NCBI GenBank assembly: GCA_028277915.1
Contig: JANQFJ010000041.1
Span: 1 to 51,774 of the forward strand
Origin: Saprospiraceae bacterium
GTDB lineage: Bacteria; Bacteroidota; Bacteroidia; Chitinophagales; Saprospiraceae
DNA length: 51,774 nucleotides
Reading direction: 5' to 3'
The translations under genes were made by a program, and so were the position numbers. Below the pieces are notes generated by a model, which had not been told where the DNA came from, made no database searches, and saw nothing but the letters and a program-made list of their open reading frames with translations. Position 1 is the stretch's first letter. The number at the start of each line of letters is the position of its first letter. This document shows, in pieces, positions 10,086 through 18,485 of the stretch.

Positions 10086-10147
10086 AAGGGTTCAATTTCG
10101 ATAATTGTAAATCCTCATCTATTTTATTCTTCAAAAACTTAACAATC

Positions 10148-10486
10148 ATGAAAGAAAAATTTAAAGATTCCACCATTGGAGCTTTGTCGGTTAGCGCTTT
10201 TTTACTAATTCTAACAGGAATTATTGCACTTTTTTCAGAGATAGTCACACCTGAATTCATATTAATAGTGCCACTATATTATTTTATCGTTTCAATTGTA
10301 TTTTATGGATGCTTGTCATTTTCAAGGAGTCAATTAGCAAGAGATGAGCTCTTTTTTATAGGAGCAACAATTTTTGCAACCGGTGGCGGTTGGTGGATTT
10401 TACATGCATTCGCTTTTCTCAATGTGAAAATAAATGAAGGAGTTTATAAAAAGTTTGTATCACTATTTGATAATAAATTTGCCTAA
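10148..10486 (+). CDS. Small hypothetical integral membrane protein
   Basis: 112 residues with three likely membrane helices (about 11-32, 36-58 and 70-92) and short charged ends (MKEKFKDS; KKFVSLFDNKFA). ATG 10148 is preceded by an A-rich leader. I know no family for it. It lies between an exported unknown protein and a T9SS-secreted protein, 62 bp and 76 bp from them, without a clear terminator on either side, so co-transcription is possible. Confidence 0.6.
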   Translation: MKEKFKDSTIGALSVSAFLLILTGIIALFSEIVTPEFILIVPLYYFIVSIVFYGCLSFSRSQLARDELFFIGATIFATGGGWWILHAFAFLNVKINEGVYKKFVSLFDNKFA

Positions 10487-10562
10487 GGAAATATAAAATG
10501 AAAATTATTTTTCATATTTCGATTTTCATTGCCTACTTTTCAAAAATTTAAATATTAGTACC

Positions 10563-11786
10563 ATGAAAACATTAATTGCATTATTTACTTCAATTTTAGT
10601 CGCTTCTGGATTTTCGCTCCAGGCACAAAACATTGTTGGTGACTGGACTTTAACCTCAGGAACTTACAACAATTCGCCACTTCAGAACTTATCAGGTTCA
10701 TTGTTAATTTACAATTGTCCTGATGACACCATTAATTATAATGCAGATTTTACTTATGGGAATTTTACTGGTTCTGCAGAAGCGCGATTCACACTTTCAG
10801 GAAACAAATTTTTGTCTAACCTGACCGGCGAAAATATTCCTTTGAACGGGTTCGCTCAAGTAACTGAACAACCTAGTGGGATACTTTTGTGGAGAACAAT
10901 TTTAAATATAACACTCACCGCCTTCAACCAGGTTGGTGGGACGGCTATCTTATATGGTGATCCTTCTTTTTCGGTTTCAGGAAATAATATGACTATTATT
11001 AGTTTTGATGGGAATACAATACTTAATTATAGTTCAACTAACAACACTGAATATACAGGGTTTGGATGTGGCAATCAGCCTGCTCCGGCAAACAATGACT
11101 GCGAAACGCCACAAGAGGTTTTCCTGGGGTTTGACCAGGATTTTTCAACTTTAGGCGCAACGACCAATGGTCCAAGTCATCCCACATCATCTTGTTTCCC
11201 TACAGGTAGTTCGAATATAGAACACGATATTTGGTATGAATTTACAGCTCCAAATACAGCTACGGTAGAGTGGTCTACTTGTAATAAAGCAAGTTGGAAT
11301 ACACGACTGGTTGTATATAAATCCGGTGAAACCTGTCCTTTTTCCGATGCAGATATTTTTTCTTGTAATGACAATCAACCCACTTGTTTTGATGGTACTT
11401 CAAAACTGACCTTTGATGTAGATGCAGGATCAACTTATTTTCTTCGATTAGGTGGATTTGACCAGGGTGAATTTGGTGTTGGCAAGTTTGACCTACACGA
11501 GTTGACCGTCAGCACAAAAGAGGAAACTTCCTTTGAAAGGGTTATTATTTCCCCAAATCCAGTCATTAATACAGCAAAGCTTCAATTTACTATTAAAAAG
11601 CCAAGTGATATTTCAATTAAAGTATTATCTCCATTGGGGCAAAGCATATTTAATATTACTGAAGGATATTTTACTGAAGGAGATCATGTGCTAGATATTA
11701 ACACATCTTCATTGCCAACCGGAATTTATTTTTTAAAAATTAGTGGAGATGAAAAAGAAAACATTTTGAGATTTGTGAAACAATAA
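10563..11786 (+). CDS. T9SS-secreted protein with pre-peptidase C-terminal-like domain
   Basis: 407 residues with a signal peptide (MKTLIALFTSILVASGFSLQAQ). Residues about 23-165 form a beta-rich region beginning NIVGDWTLTSG, lipocalin-like in flavour but not assignable. Residues about 178-320 (NDCETPQEVFLG, DIWYEFTAPNTATVEWSTC, YFLRLGGFDQGEFG) resemble the Bacteroidota PPC-like jelly-roll found on secreted enzymes and adhesins. The last 80 residues are a type A T9SS sorting domain (ISPNPVINTAKLQF to LPTGIYFLKISGDEKENILRFVKQ). No catalytic domain is visible, so surface binding is more likely than catalysis. Confidence 0.8.
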   Translation: MKTLIALFTSILVASGFSLQAQNIVGDWTLTSGTYNNSPLQNLSGSLLIYNCPDDTINYNADFTYGNFTGSAEARFTLSGNKFLSNLTGENIPLNGFAQVTEQPSGILLWRTILNITLTAFNQVGGTAILYGDPSFSVSGNNMTIISFDGNTILNYSSTNNTEYTGFGCGNQPAPANNDCETPQEVFLGFDQDFSTLGATTNGPSHPTSSCFPTGSSNIEHDIWYEFTAPNTATVEWSTCNKASWNTRLVVYKSGETCPFSDADIFSCNDNQPTCFDGTSKLTFDVDAGSTYFLRLGGFDQGEFGVGKFDLHELTVSTKEETSFERVIISPNPVINTAKLQFTIKKPSDISIKVLSPLGQSIFNITEGYFTEGDHVLDINTSSLPTGIYFLKISGDEKENILRFVKQ

Positions 11787-11798
11787 CCAATATTTAAA

Positions 11799-11822
11799 AT
11801 CAAACGCTCAGCCAAGTTTGAT
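11799..11822 (+). terminator. Weak hairpin after the secreted-protein gene
   Basis: A 7-bp perfect stem (ATCAAAC / GTTTGAT) with a 10-nt loop lies 13 bp after the stop codon at 11786. There is no T-run directly after it, so it is only a candidate. Confidence 0.3.
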
Positions 11823-11921
11823 AAACAGACTTTTTAGGCAAACAATATAGCGCAATTTTTTAAATAAAATTTCAAAGGCAGAGTTTTAAAAAAGTTCACA
11901 TAATTTTCTCGCCTTTTATAA

Positions 11922-11956
11922 TTTGAGAAACTGATGCTGGGATTTTCTTAAATTTG
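11922..11956 (+). promoter_or_regulatory. Bacteroidota-type promoter of the XdhC-like gene
   Basis: TTTG at 11922-11925 and a perfect -7 element TAAATTTG at 11949-11956, separated by 23 nt, fit the primary sigma consensus TTTG-N17-23-TAnnTTTG. The -7 element ends only 5 nt before the ATG, implying an almost leaderless transcript. Confidence 0.55.
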
Positions 11957-11961
11957 GCATT

Positions 11962-12996
11962 ATGAAAGAACTACTCCCAACTATCAATGACTGGATCAAT
12001 ACTAAGAAACCATTCGCCATAGCCACCGTCATCAAAACCTGGGGTTCTTCTCCACGCCCAGTTGGTTCTTCGATGATCATTTCCAGTGAAATGGAAATGG
12101 TTGGGTCAGTGAGTGGTGGATGTGTGGAAGGTGCTGTTATCGAGGCTGCTTTGCCGCTGATCAAAAAGGGTGCTTCGGAGAATTTGGCTTTTGGAATTAG
12201 CAATGATGAAGCCTGGACAGTTGGATTGACTTGCGGTGGGCAGGTGGATGTTTTCGTCGAACGATTTATTGCATTTGATGATCGTCCAGGGGAAAAAGAA
12301 ATCTGGGCCAAGCTTTGGCATTGTTTGCAAAATAATGAAGCTTGTATTTTCTTAAGTCACCTCGGCGAAGGATTGAGCAGTCACTTTTTGGTGCTGCCGA
12401 ATGATCAAATTTTAGGTGAAAAACACGATGAACAATTGCTCTCTGAAGCACTTCGTTCATTTTCTGAAAGAAAAAGTCAAATCATTGAATGGAAAGAAGA
12501 AAACTATTTTGCTCAGGTTTTTCCAAGAAAAAGCCAATTGCTTGTCATTGGTGCTGCACATGTCACAACTGACCTGGTAGAATTGGCGAAGATGTACGAT
12601 TTTGAGACAATTGTCATTGACCCTAGAGGAATTTTTTCAAAAAAAACGCAATTCAAAGTTACTCCGGATCGGCTCATTGAGGATTATCCTTCAGAAGTGT
12701 TAAACGATTTTAAATTGGATGCTTACACCTATGCCGTGGTACTTTCCCATGATCCGAAAATTGATGACAATGCTTTGCAGATTTTATTGAAATCAGAAGT
12801 AGCCTATATCGGCGCATTAGGGAGTAGAAAAACACATGAAAAAAGGCTAAGCCGTCTAAAAAAAGCAGGTTTTTCCGAAGAAGAATTGAATCGCATTCAT
12901 GCTCCTGTCGGCGTTCCAATCAAAGCAAAATCAGCAAAGGAAATTGCATTGAGTATTATGGGAGAGATTATAAAAGTGAAAAATGAGTTTTTGTGA
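11962..12996 (+). CDS. XdhC/CoxI-family molybdenum-hydroxylase maturation protein
   Basis: 344 residues. The N-terminal XdhC/CoxI domain (about 10-80) has the GSSPRPVGSSM and CGGQVDVFVE motifs. The C-terminal XdhC_C Rossmann-like domain (about 190-335) has LLVIGAAHVTTDLVELAKMYDF and the terminal IHAPVGVPIKAKSAKEIALSIMGEI signature. The family delivers sulfurated molybdenum cofactor to xanthine dehydrogenase or CO dehydrogenase-type enzymes in the cytoplasm. No molybdenum hydroxylase gene is in the window. It converges on a minus-strand operon that encodes a cysteine desulfurase (SufS), which could be a sulfur donor; that link is inference from proximity only. Confidence 0.88.
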   Translation: MKELLPTINDWINTKKPFAIATVIKTWGSSPRPVGSSMIISSEMEMVGSVSGGCVEGAVIEAALPLIKKGASENLAFGISNDEAWTVGLTCGGQVDVFVERFIAFDDRPGEKEIWAKLWHCLQNNEACIFLSHLGEGLSSHFLVLPNDQILGEKHDEQLLSEALRSFSERKSQIIEWKEENYFAQVFPRKSQLLVIGAAHVTTDLVELAKMYDFETIVIDPRGIFSKKTQFKVTPDRLIEDYPSEVLNDFKLDAYTYAVVLSHDPKIDDNALQILLKSEVAYIGALGSRKTHEKRLSRLKKAGFSEEELNRIHAPVGVPIKAKSAKEIALSIMGEIIKVKNEFL

Positions 12997-13006
12997 TTTT
13001 GGTTTG

Positions 13007-13058
13007 TGGTTAGAAATTGAACTAAAAACCTTGAACTATAAACTCTGAACTTAAAACC
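13007..13058. repeat. Degenerate 7-bp periodic repeat between convergent genes
   Basis: Alternating heptads of the type GAACTAA / AAACCTT / GAACTAT / AAACTCT / GAACTTA fill the space between the XdhC-like gene and the TSUP gene. The same kind of 7-bp spacing occurs at 19992-20047 and 22020-22047. Confidence 0.6.
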
Positions 13059-13059
13059 A

Positions 13060-13809
13060 TTATAAATATTTGACCAAAATCCGAATACTCACAAAAAGTA
13101 CCAGCAAGCCTGTTAAAAACTTTACAACTCTCGGTCTGAATATAGCTGCACCAAGGCGTGATCCTATTTGTCCTCCAGCAAAAACGCTGATCATTAGAAA
13201 AGCTGCTAATTTCCAATCGACATTAAATTCAGGATTGCTCATTTGACCAACAATTCCGGAAACTGAATTGACTAAAATAAAAAAACTAGCCGTTGCAGCA
13301 ATGATTTTCGGACTGTCCCAGCGCAATAAATGAAGCAAAGGAGCTAAAAATATACCACCACCGATCCCTACCATTCCGGAAAGGAATCCAATCCCGCCAC
13401 CCAATCCACTGTTGACGAGTAGCTTCGATTTATTATTGCCCAAAGAAGGCTCAATAGATTTTAGTGGTTGAAACCACATCAAAACAGCAACCGAAATTAA
13501 AACCAAACCTAAAACAATAAAAAAAGTTGACTCCTCAATCCTAAGACTACCACCGATATAAGCCATAGGGATACTGACAATAGCCAAAGGAACTACCTTT
13601 TTCCATTTGAAATGACGATGTTTGAAAAAAATATAACACCCAAAAGAAACTACAGTGATATTACACAGTAAAGCCAATGCCCTCAACAAATGGTATTCAA
13701 AACCATACAAAGCCAAAATCGCCAAATAACTCGACCCTCCTCCAAAACCTACCGAAGAATACATGATTGCAATCATGAAAAAAAACAACAGTACTTCCCA
13801 ATGCTCCAC
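13060..13809 (-). CDS. TSUP-family (TauE/SafE) membrane permease
   Basis: 249 residues with about seven or eight membrane helices and the two family repeats (GFGGGSSYLAILALYGF near the N-terminus and GGGIGFLSGMVGIGGGIFLAPLL in the middle). TSUP proteins move sulfur compounds or organic acids across the inner membrane. The start is GTG at 13809: the SufU stop codon (TAG, 13813-13815) lies in the same frame just upstream, leaving only ATT before the GTG. It is the last gene of the YkgJ-SufS-SufU-TSUP operon, so sulfite, thiosulfate or sulfide export is a reasonable guess. Confidence 0.88.
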   Translation of the reverse strand: MEHWEVLLFFFMIAIMYSSVGFGGGSSYLAILALYGFEYHLLRALALLCNITVVSFGCYIFFKHRHFKWKKVVPLAIVSIPMAYIGGSLRIEESTFFIVLGLVLISVAVLMWFQPLKSIEPSLGNNKSKLLVNSGLGGGIGFLSGMVGIGGGIFLAPLLHLLRWDSPKIIAATASFFILVNSVSGIVGQMSNPEFNVDWKLAAFLMISVFAGGQIGSRLGAAIFRPRVVKFLTGLLVLFVSIRILVKYL

Positions 13810-13812
13810 AAT

Positions 13813-14250
13813 CTATTGATTTTGATATTTTGTTAAAAAATCACTCATCTCGTCCCAACTCAATGTGGCGCATTTTTTCCTTTCCGGAAAAATTTTTGCA
13901 GCTGAAAAAGCTTCAAATTCTTCGTCCATCGGTTCCGGAAGAGCGGATTCAATATTCACATAATTATAAAATTCCGCGCATATCGTAAGTGCTTTCCGAA
14001 TAGATTGCCCGCGGAGTTTTCGAACCATTATTGAAGCAGAAGCTTTGGAAATCGCACAACCGTGACCATAAAAACTCAAGTTATTGACAACCTCATCGTC
14101 AATATCAAAAAAAAACTCAAATCGATCGCCACATATTGGACTATGGGCTTTCAAAACAAATTGGGTTACTTCTTTTTTTTCAAAATACATCGGATTATTG
14201 CTGTGCTCTAGGATTACCGTTTTATACAAAGCTCTTAGTCTGTCGTTCAT
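13813..14250 (-). CDS. sufU: SufU-type iron-sulfur scaffold / sulfur-transfer protein
   Basis: 145 residues of the IscU-like SufU type. The three zinc/cluster cysteines are Cys40 (SPICGD, with Asp42), Cys65 (HGCAIS) and Cys127 (RKKCATLSW). The roughly 18-residue insert between the second and third cysteines is characteristic of SufU rather than IscU. SufU accepts persulfide sulfur from SufS. Its ATG overlaps the sufS stop codon (14247-14250), indicating translational coupling. No sufB, sufC or sufD genes are in the window. Confidence 0.92.
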   Translation of the reverse strand: MNDRLRALYKTVILEHSNNPMYFEKKEVTQFVLKAHSPICGDRFEFFFDIDDEVVNNLSFYGHGCAISKASASIMVRKLRGQSIRKALTICAEFYNYVNIESALPEPMDEEFEAFSAAKIFPERKKCATLSWDEMSDFLTKYQNQ

Positions 14251-15464
14251 GCAAAAAATTTTTGAATCGATTTCAATGATTTTACCAGTTTGTCCACTTC
14301 ATCCGTCGAATTGTAAATTGTAAACGAAGCTCTTATAGTCCCTGGAATTCCTAATAAATCCATGGCCGGTTGGGTGCAATGTTGCCCTGCTCGCACAGCG
14401 ATGTTTTCTTCAGCCAAAAAAGTGGCAACATCGTGGGGGTGAATATTCTTCAAATTAAAAGAAATGATATTGCTATTATGATTTGAATTGCCAAATATCT
14501 TCAAATTTTCGATAGCAGAAAGTTTTTCAATAGCATATTTCCCCAGCATCTCCAGATATTTCATTACTTCCTTTTTTTCGAACTTTTCCAAATAATCAAT
14601 GGTATGCCCAAGACCGATGACCCCTGCTAAATTTTGTGTACCCGATTCAAATTTTTGAGGAAAATCAGCGAAGGTTGTCTTTTCAAAACTGACTTCTTTG
14701 ATCATGTCCCCTCCAAATTGAATGGGTTGCATTTTTTTGAGCCATTTCTCTTTTCCATAAAGGACGCCAACACCTGTCGGACCAAAAATTTTATGTGCCG
14801 AAAATACAAAGAAATCACAATCCAGGTTCCTGATATTCATTTCATAATTCATAACGCTTTGCGCTCCATCGACAAGAACTGGAATGTCCTTTTCATGAGC
14901 GAGTTCAATAATATCTTCGATCGGATTGACGCTCCCAAGTGAATTGGAAATATGAACCACTGATATCATTTTTGTTTTTTCGGAAAGCATTTTTTTGTAT
15001 CCCGAAAGATCCAATTGAGCTGTTTGGTCCATTGGAATCACCCTTAGCTCAGCACCTTTTTTTTGGCAAAGCATCTGCCACGGAATTAGATTTGCGTGAT
15101 GCTCCATCGCAGAAATAATGACATTGTCCCCAGCTTCGAGGCGAGGTTCCAAAAAGGATTGAGCAACTAAATTGATGCTCTCGGTAGTTCCGCTGGTAAA
15201 AACTATATTTTTCGAATCCGCTGCTCCCAGATAATTTGCTGCTTTGGTACGAACACTCTGATAATTTTTAGAGGTTTCTATAGCAATTTTATAAAATCCT
15301 CTGTGGATGTTTGCATTTTCTTTTTCATAAAAGTTTTTGACTCCATCAATGACGGCTCCTGGCTTTTGTGTGGTTGAAGCATTATCGAGATAAATCAAAT
15401 CCGGATGGTGTTTAAAAATCGGAAAATCAGCCTTCACTTTTGTAACATCAAACATGCGCTTCAT
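14247..15464 (-). CDS. sufS: SufS-type cysteine desulfurase
   Basis: 405 residues, class V aminotransferase fold, group II desulfurase. Lys225 in FSAHKIFGPTG binds PLP; Cys363 in AVRAGQHCTQP is the persulfide-carrying residue. It turns cysteine into alanine and passes sulfur to SufU, encoded directly downstream with a 4-bp overlap. Two starts are possible, ATG 15464 and ATG 15455; I keep 15464 because it sits 2 nt after the upstream stop codon, as expected for coupled translation. Confidence 0.95.
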   Translation of the reverse strand: MKRMFDVTKVKADFPIFKHHPDLIYLDNASTTQKPGAVIDGVKNFYEKENANIHRGFYKIAIETSKNYQSVRTKAANYLGAADSKNIVFTSGTTESINLVAQSFLEPRLEAGDNVIISAMEHHANLIPWQMLCQKKGAELRVIPMDQTAQLDLSGYKKMLSEKTKMISVVHISNSLGSVNPIEDIIELAHEKDIPVLVDGAQSVMNYEMNIRNLDCDFFVFSAHKIFGPTGVGVLYGKEKWLKKMQPIQFGGDMIKEVSFEKTTFADFPQKFESGTQNLAGVIGLGHTIDYLEKFEKKEVMKYLEMLGKYAIEKLSAIENLKIFGNSNHNSNIISFNLKNIHPHDVATFLAEENIAVRAGQHCTQPAMDLLGIPGTIRASFTIYNSTDEVDKLVKSLKSIQKFFA

Positions 15465-15466
15465 TT

Positions 15467-15949
15467 TTAATTAAATGCTTTCAAACGATTTACAATCTCT
15501 AAAACAGCCGGGCAAATCAATGTGTTTTTGTAAGTCAAATCCAGCAATTGATGTATTTTTCGACGATCCGTATGCGGATATTCGCGACAGGCTCGTGGGC
15601 GAATTTCATAGATTTCGCAATAATTTGCTGGTCCCAGAAAAGGACAGGGAGCATAATTCAACACGTAGTCCTGTTCTTCGTCGAGATGGAGATATTTTTC
15701 AACAAAGCCTGATGGCCGGATTCGAAAATGCTTTGCCAAACGTTCGATATCTTTGTCCAAAAAGATTGGGCTGGTGGTTTTGCAACAATTGGCGCAATCC
15801 AAACAATCGATGACTTCGAAAACTTCATCGTGTAAATGGTGAAACTGTTCGTCCAATCCACGAGAATTTTGTTTTTTCAACTTCTGAAGATACTTCTTAT
15901 TACTCTTTTTTTGATCCTTTGCTCTTTGCCTGAATTTTTCAATATCCAT
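15467..15949 (-). CDS. YkgJ-family cysteine-cluster (Zn/Fe-binding) protein
   Basis: 160 residues from ATG 15949 (a TTG three codons earlier is also in frame). The N-terminus is Lys/Gln-rich. The core has the family cysteines: CLDCANCC, then YAPCPFL, ANYCEIYEIRPRACREYP. This CxxxCxxCC-type domain probably binds a metal or an Fe-S cluster; its biochemical role is not established. It heads the operon YkgJ-SufS-SufU-TSUP, which makes a role linked to Fe-S or sulfur chemistry plausible. Confidence 0.85.
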   Translation of the reverse strand: MDIEKFRQRAKDQKKSNKKYLQKLKKQNSRGLDEQFHHLHDEVFEVIDCLDCANCCKTTSPIFLDKDIERLAKHFRIRPSGFVEKYLHLDEEQDYVLNYAPCPFLGPANYCEIYEIRPRACREYPHTDRRKIHQLLDLTYKNTLICPAVLEIVNRLKAFN

Positions 15950-15955
15950 ATTTTT

Positions 15956-15963
15956 CAAAAGTA
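15956..15963 (-). promoter_or_regulatory. -7 promoter element of the YkgJ-sufS-sufU-TSUP operon
   Basis: On the minus strand the sequence reads TACTTTTG, a perfect TAnnTTTG. It ends 6 nt before the ATG at 15949, so the mRNA would be nearly leaderless. No good TTTG is found at the right distance upstream. Confidence 0.45.
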
Positions 15964-16053
15964 ATAAAAAAGACAGGATTTAAAACCGCGCAATCTGATT
16001 TTTAAAACCTCGTTAAAACTGAATAGCTGATTATTATAAAAAATCAATTTGGT

Positions 16054-16061
16054 TATATTTG
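16054..16061 (+). promoter_or_regulatory. -7 promoter element of the S46 peptidase gene
   Basis: TATATTTG matches TAnnTTTG exactly and lies 17 nt upstream of the ATG at 16079. The -33 region is not well conserved. Its presence also argues against the TTG at 16049 as a start, because transcription would begin after it. Confidence 0.5.
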
Positions 16062-16078
16062 CAAAAAATCAAAAAAAC

Positions 16079-18310
16079 ATGAATAAAATTTTCAAATCTA
16101 CTCTTCTTTTAATTTGTATTACACTATTTTCAAAAATAAGCTTTGCCGGAGAAGGCATGTGGCTTCCGATCTTTTTGAAGTCCCTCAATGAGGCTGAAAT
16201 GCAGGCCATGGGCATGAAATTGACTGCTGAAGATATCTACAGCGTCAACCAGGGCAGCCTGAAAGATGCTATTGTCCACTTCGGAGGATTTTGTACTTCT
16301 GAACTTATTTCTGATCAGGGGTTATTGCTCACCAACCATCACTGCGGATATGGCAATATTCAGTCGCATACAACCCTGGAGAACAATTATATTCGAGATG
16401 GCTTCTGGGCAAAAAGCTATAAAGATGAATTGCCCAATCCGGGATTATTTGCCACATTTATCGTTCGGATAGATGAAGTGACGGATCAGATCCTTGAAGG
16501 TGTAACCAAAGGCATGACTGAAAAAGAGCGTCAATCCACTATTGATAAAAATATCGCCGCACTGAAAAAAAACTTTTCACTAAGATCTTACGAAAAGTAT
16601 GTCGTAAAACCATTTTTTAAAGGCAATCAATATTTTGCTTTTTTGACGAGGACTTACAATGATGTTCGATTAGTGGGAGCACCTCCAGAGTCTATCGGTA
16701 AATTTGGTTCGGATACCGACAACTGGGTTTGGCCAAGACATACGGGCGATTTTTCATTGTTCCGCATTTACGCAGGGCCGGACAATCTTCCTGCTGATTA
16801 TTCCGAAGACAATGTGCCTTTCAAGCCAAAACACTATCTCCCGATTTCGATGGATGGAGTAGCGCAGGATGATTTTACTCTGGTTTTTGGTTTTCCGGGC
16901 AGAACAAATGAATATTTGCCTTCATATGCCATCGAGCAGTTGGTCGATGTACTTAATCCATCAAAAATTGCGATACGAGATAGAGCTTTAAAAATTGTTG
17001 ATGTCGAAATGCGCGCCGATCCTGCTGTTAAAATCCAATATGCTTCAAAATATGCAAGAATAGCCAATTACTGGAAAAAGTGGATCGGGGAAAGCCTGGG
17101 TTTGAAAAAGACCGGAGGTGTTCAAAAGAAGAAAAATCTCGAAGCTGAATTTATGGAAAGAGTCAACAACAAGCGAGAATGGACGAAAAAATATGGAAAT
17201 CTGTTGAGTGAATTTGAGGTTTTATACAAAGAAATTGAGCCTTATGCCCTAACTCGTGATTATTATAATGAAGTAGTAGGCAGAAATATCGAAATCATGC
17301 GAGTTGCTGGTTATATGCGTCGTTTGGTCAATTATTATGATGAAAACGGCGAAGCCGGTTACAATGATTATAAAGGTCGTTTGAGTGGATTTTTAGAAAA
17401 TTTTTATAAAAATTACCGCCCCGATATTGATCAGAAAGTCTTTGCATCATTGATGAAAATGTATGTTGCTAATGCCAAATTAGGAGTAGCCGATGTTGTT
17501 AAAAAGGAGATTTTTATGTTGGGGACCGATGACTATGCCGTATTGGCTAAGCATAAATTTTTTAAATCAGCTATCCCATTTCAAGAAAAATTAAATGCGA
17601 TCCTGGAAAAAAGCCCTGAGGAAGCCATTAATTTGTTGAAGGAAGATCCTTTGTATAAATTTTCGAGTGCACTTACAGCAGCTTACAACGATAAAGCAGC
17701 AACAAAATACAGTGAAATTAGTGCACAGCTTAATACCTTACAACGCAAATACATGGCAGCTTTGATGGAGGTTTTTCCAGAAAAGAAATTCTATCCCGAC
17801 GCCAACAGCACCATGCGATTCACGTACGGGCAAGTTGGAGGTTATACACCGAGGGATGCCGTGACTTATACTCCTGTGACCTATCTCGAAGGTGTTATTG
17901 AAAAGTACGTTCCCGGCGATTATGAATTTGATGTTCCTAAAAAATTGATAGAATTGTACAACACAAAGGACTATGGGCATTATGCAGACAAAAACGGTAA
18001 ATTGCCTATTTGTTTTATCGGGACCAATCATACAACTGGCGGCAACTCTGGCAGCCCTGCGATTGATGCGCATGGAAATTTGATAGGTTTGAATTTTGAC
18101 CGCGTTTGGGAAGGAACCATGAGTGATTACAATTATGATGCTTCCATTTGCCGAAATATCATGGTTGATATTCGATTTGTACTGTTTATTATCGACAAAT
18201 ATGCAGGAGCTTCGCATCTTATCAAGGAAATGAACCTTGTTCATCCAAAAAGTAAAAAAGCAAAAGCTTCTAATCCAAAAAAATCAGCGATTCCAAAGAG
18301 TAGAGACTAG
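16079..18310 (+). CDS. S46-family dipeptidyl-peptidase, DPP11 type (Asp/Glu-specific)
   Basis: 743 residues from ATG 16079, with a signal peptide (MNKIFKSTLLLICITLFSKISFA). S46 peptidases remove dipeptides from oligopeptides in the periplasm. The catalytic triad is visible: His in TNHHCGY (87/88), Asp224 in RHTGDFSLFRIY and Ser657 in GGNSGSP. Residue 675, 18 after the Ser, is Arg (NFDRVWEG). In Porphyromonas gingivalis the same position is Arg in DPP11, which prefers Asp/Glu at P1, and Gly in DPP7. The family's usual length is about 700-720. The C-terminus has an extra Lys/Ser-rich tail. A -7 promoter element precedes it and a perfect hairpin follows, so it is likely monocistronic. Confidence 0.93.
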   Translation: MNKIFKSTLLLICITLFSKISFAGEGMWLPIFLKSLNEAEMQAMGMKLTAEDIYSVNQGSLKDAIVHFGGFCTSELISDQGLLLTNHHCGYGNIQSHTTLENNYIRDGFWAKSYKDELPNPGLFATFIVRIDEVTDQILEGVTKGMTEKERQSTIDKNIAALKKNFSLRSYEKYVVKPFFKGNQYFAFLTRTYNDVRLVGAPPESIGKFGSDTDNWVWPRHTGDFSLFRIYAGPDNLPADYSEDNVPFKPKHYLPISMDGVAQDDFTLVFGFPGRTNEYLPSYAIEQLVDVLNPSKIAIRDRALKIVDVEMRADPAVKIQYASKYARIANYWKKWIGESLGLKKTGGVQKKKNLEAEFMERVNNKREWTKKYGNLLSEFEVLYKEIEPYALTRDYYNEVVGRNIEIMRVAGYMRRLVNYYDENGEAGYNDYKGRLSGFLENFYKNYRPDIDQKVFASLMKMYVANAKLGVADVVKKEIFMLGTDDYAVLAKHKFFKSAIPFQEKLNAILEKSPEEAINLLKEDPLYKFSSALTAAYNDKAATKYSEISAQLNTLQRKYMAALMEVFPEKKFYPDANSTMRFTYGQVGGYTPRDAVTYTPVTYLEGVIEKYVPGDYEFDVPKKLIELYNTKDYGHYADKNGKLPICFIGTNHTTGGNSGSPAIDAHGNLIGLNFDRVWEGTMSDYNYDASICRNIMVDIRFVLFIIDKYAGASHLIKEMNLVHPKSKKAKASNPKKSAIPKSRD

Positions 18311-18320
18311 TTGAATTTTT

Positions 18321-18356
18321 CAAACAGCCTTTTGACCAAAATCAAAAGGCTGTTTG
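18321..18356 (+). terminator. Perfect 15-bp hairpin after the S46 peptidase gene
   Basis: Arms 18321-18335 and 18342-18356 pair perfectly around a 6-nt loop, 10 bp after the stop codon. There is no long T-run after it, but the stem strength and position suggest transcript termination or 3' end protection. Confidence 0.7.
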
Positions 18357-18485
18357 AAGTTGTAAGTCAGCTAAATCGAAATTGGTAAACTTTTTGAAAT
18401 ACTCCTTACAACAAACAACACAACACACCGACCAAACACTGATGCGATAAAGGAAAAATACCCCCTTTAAAGCAAAATCAGTGAA

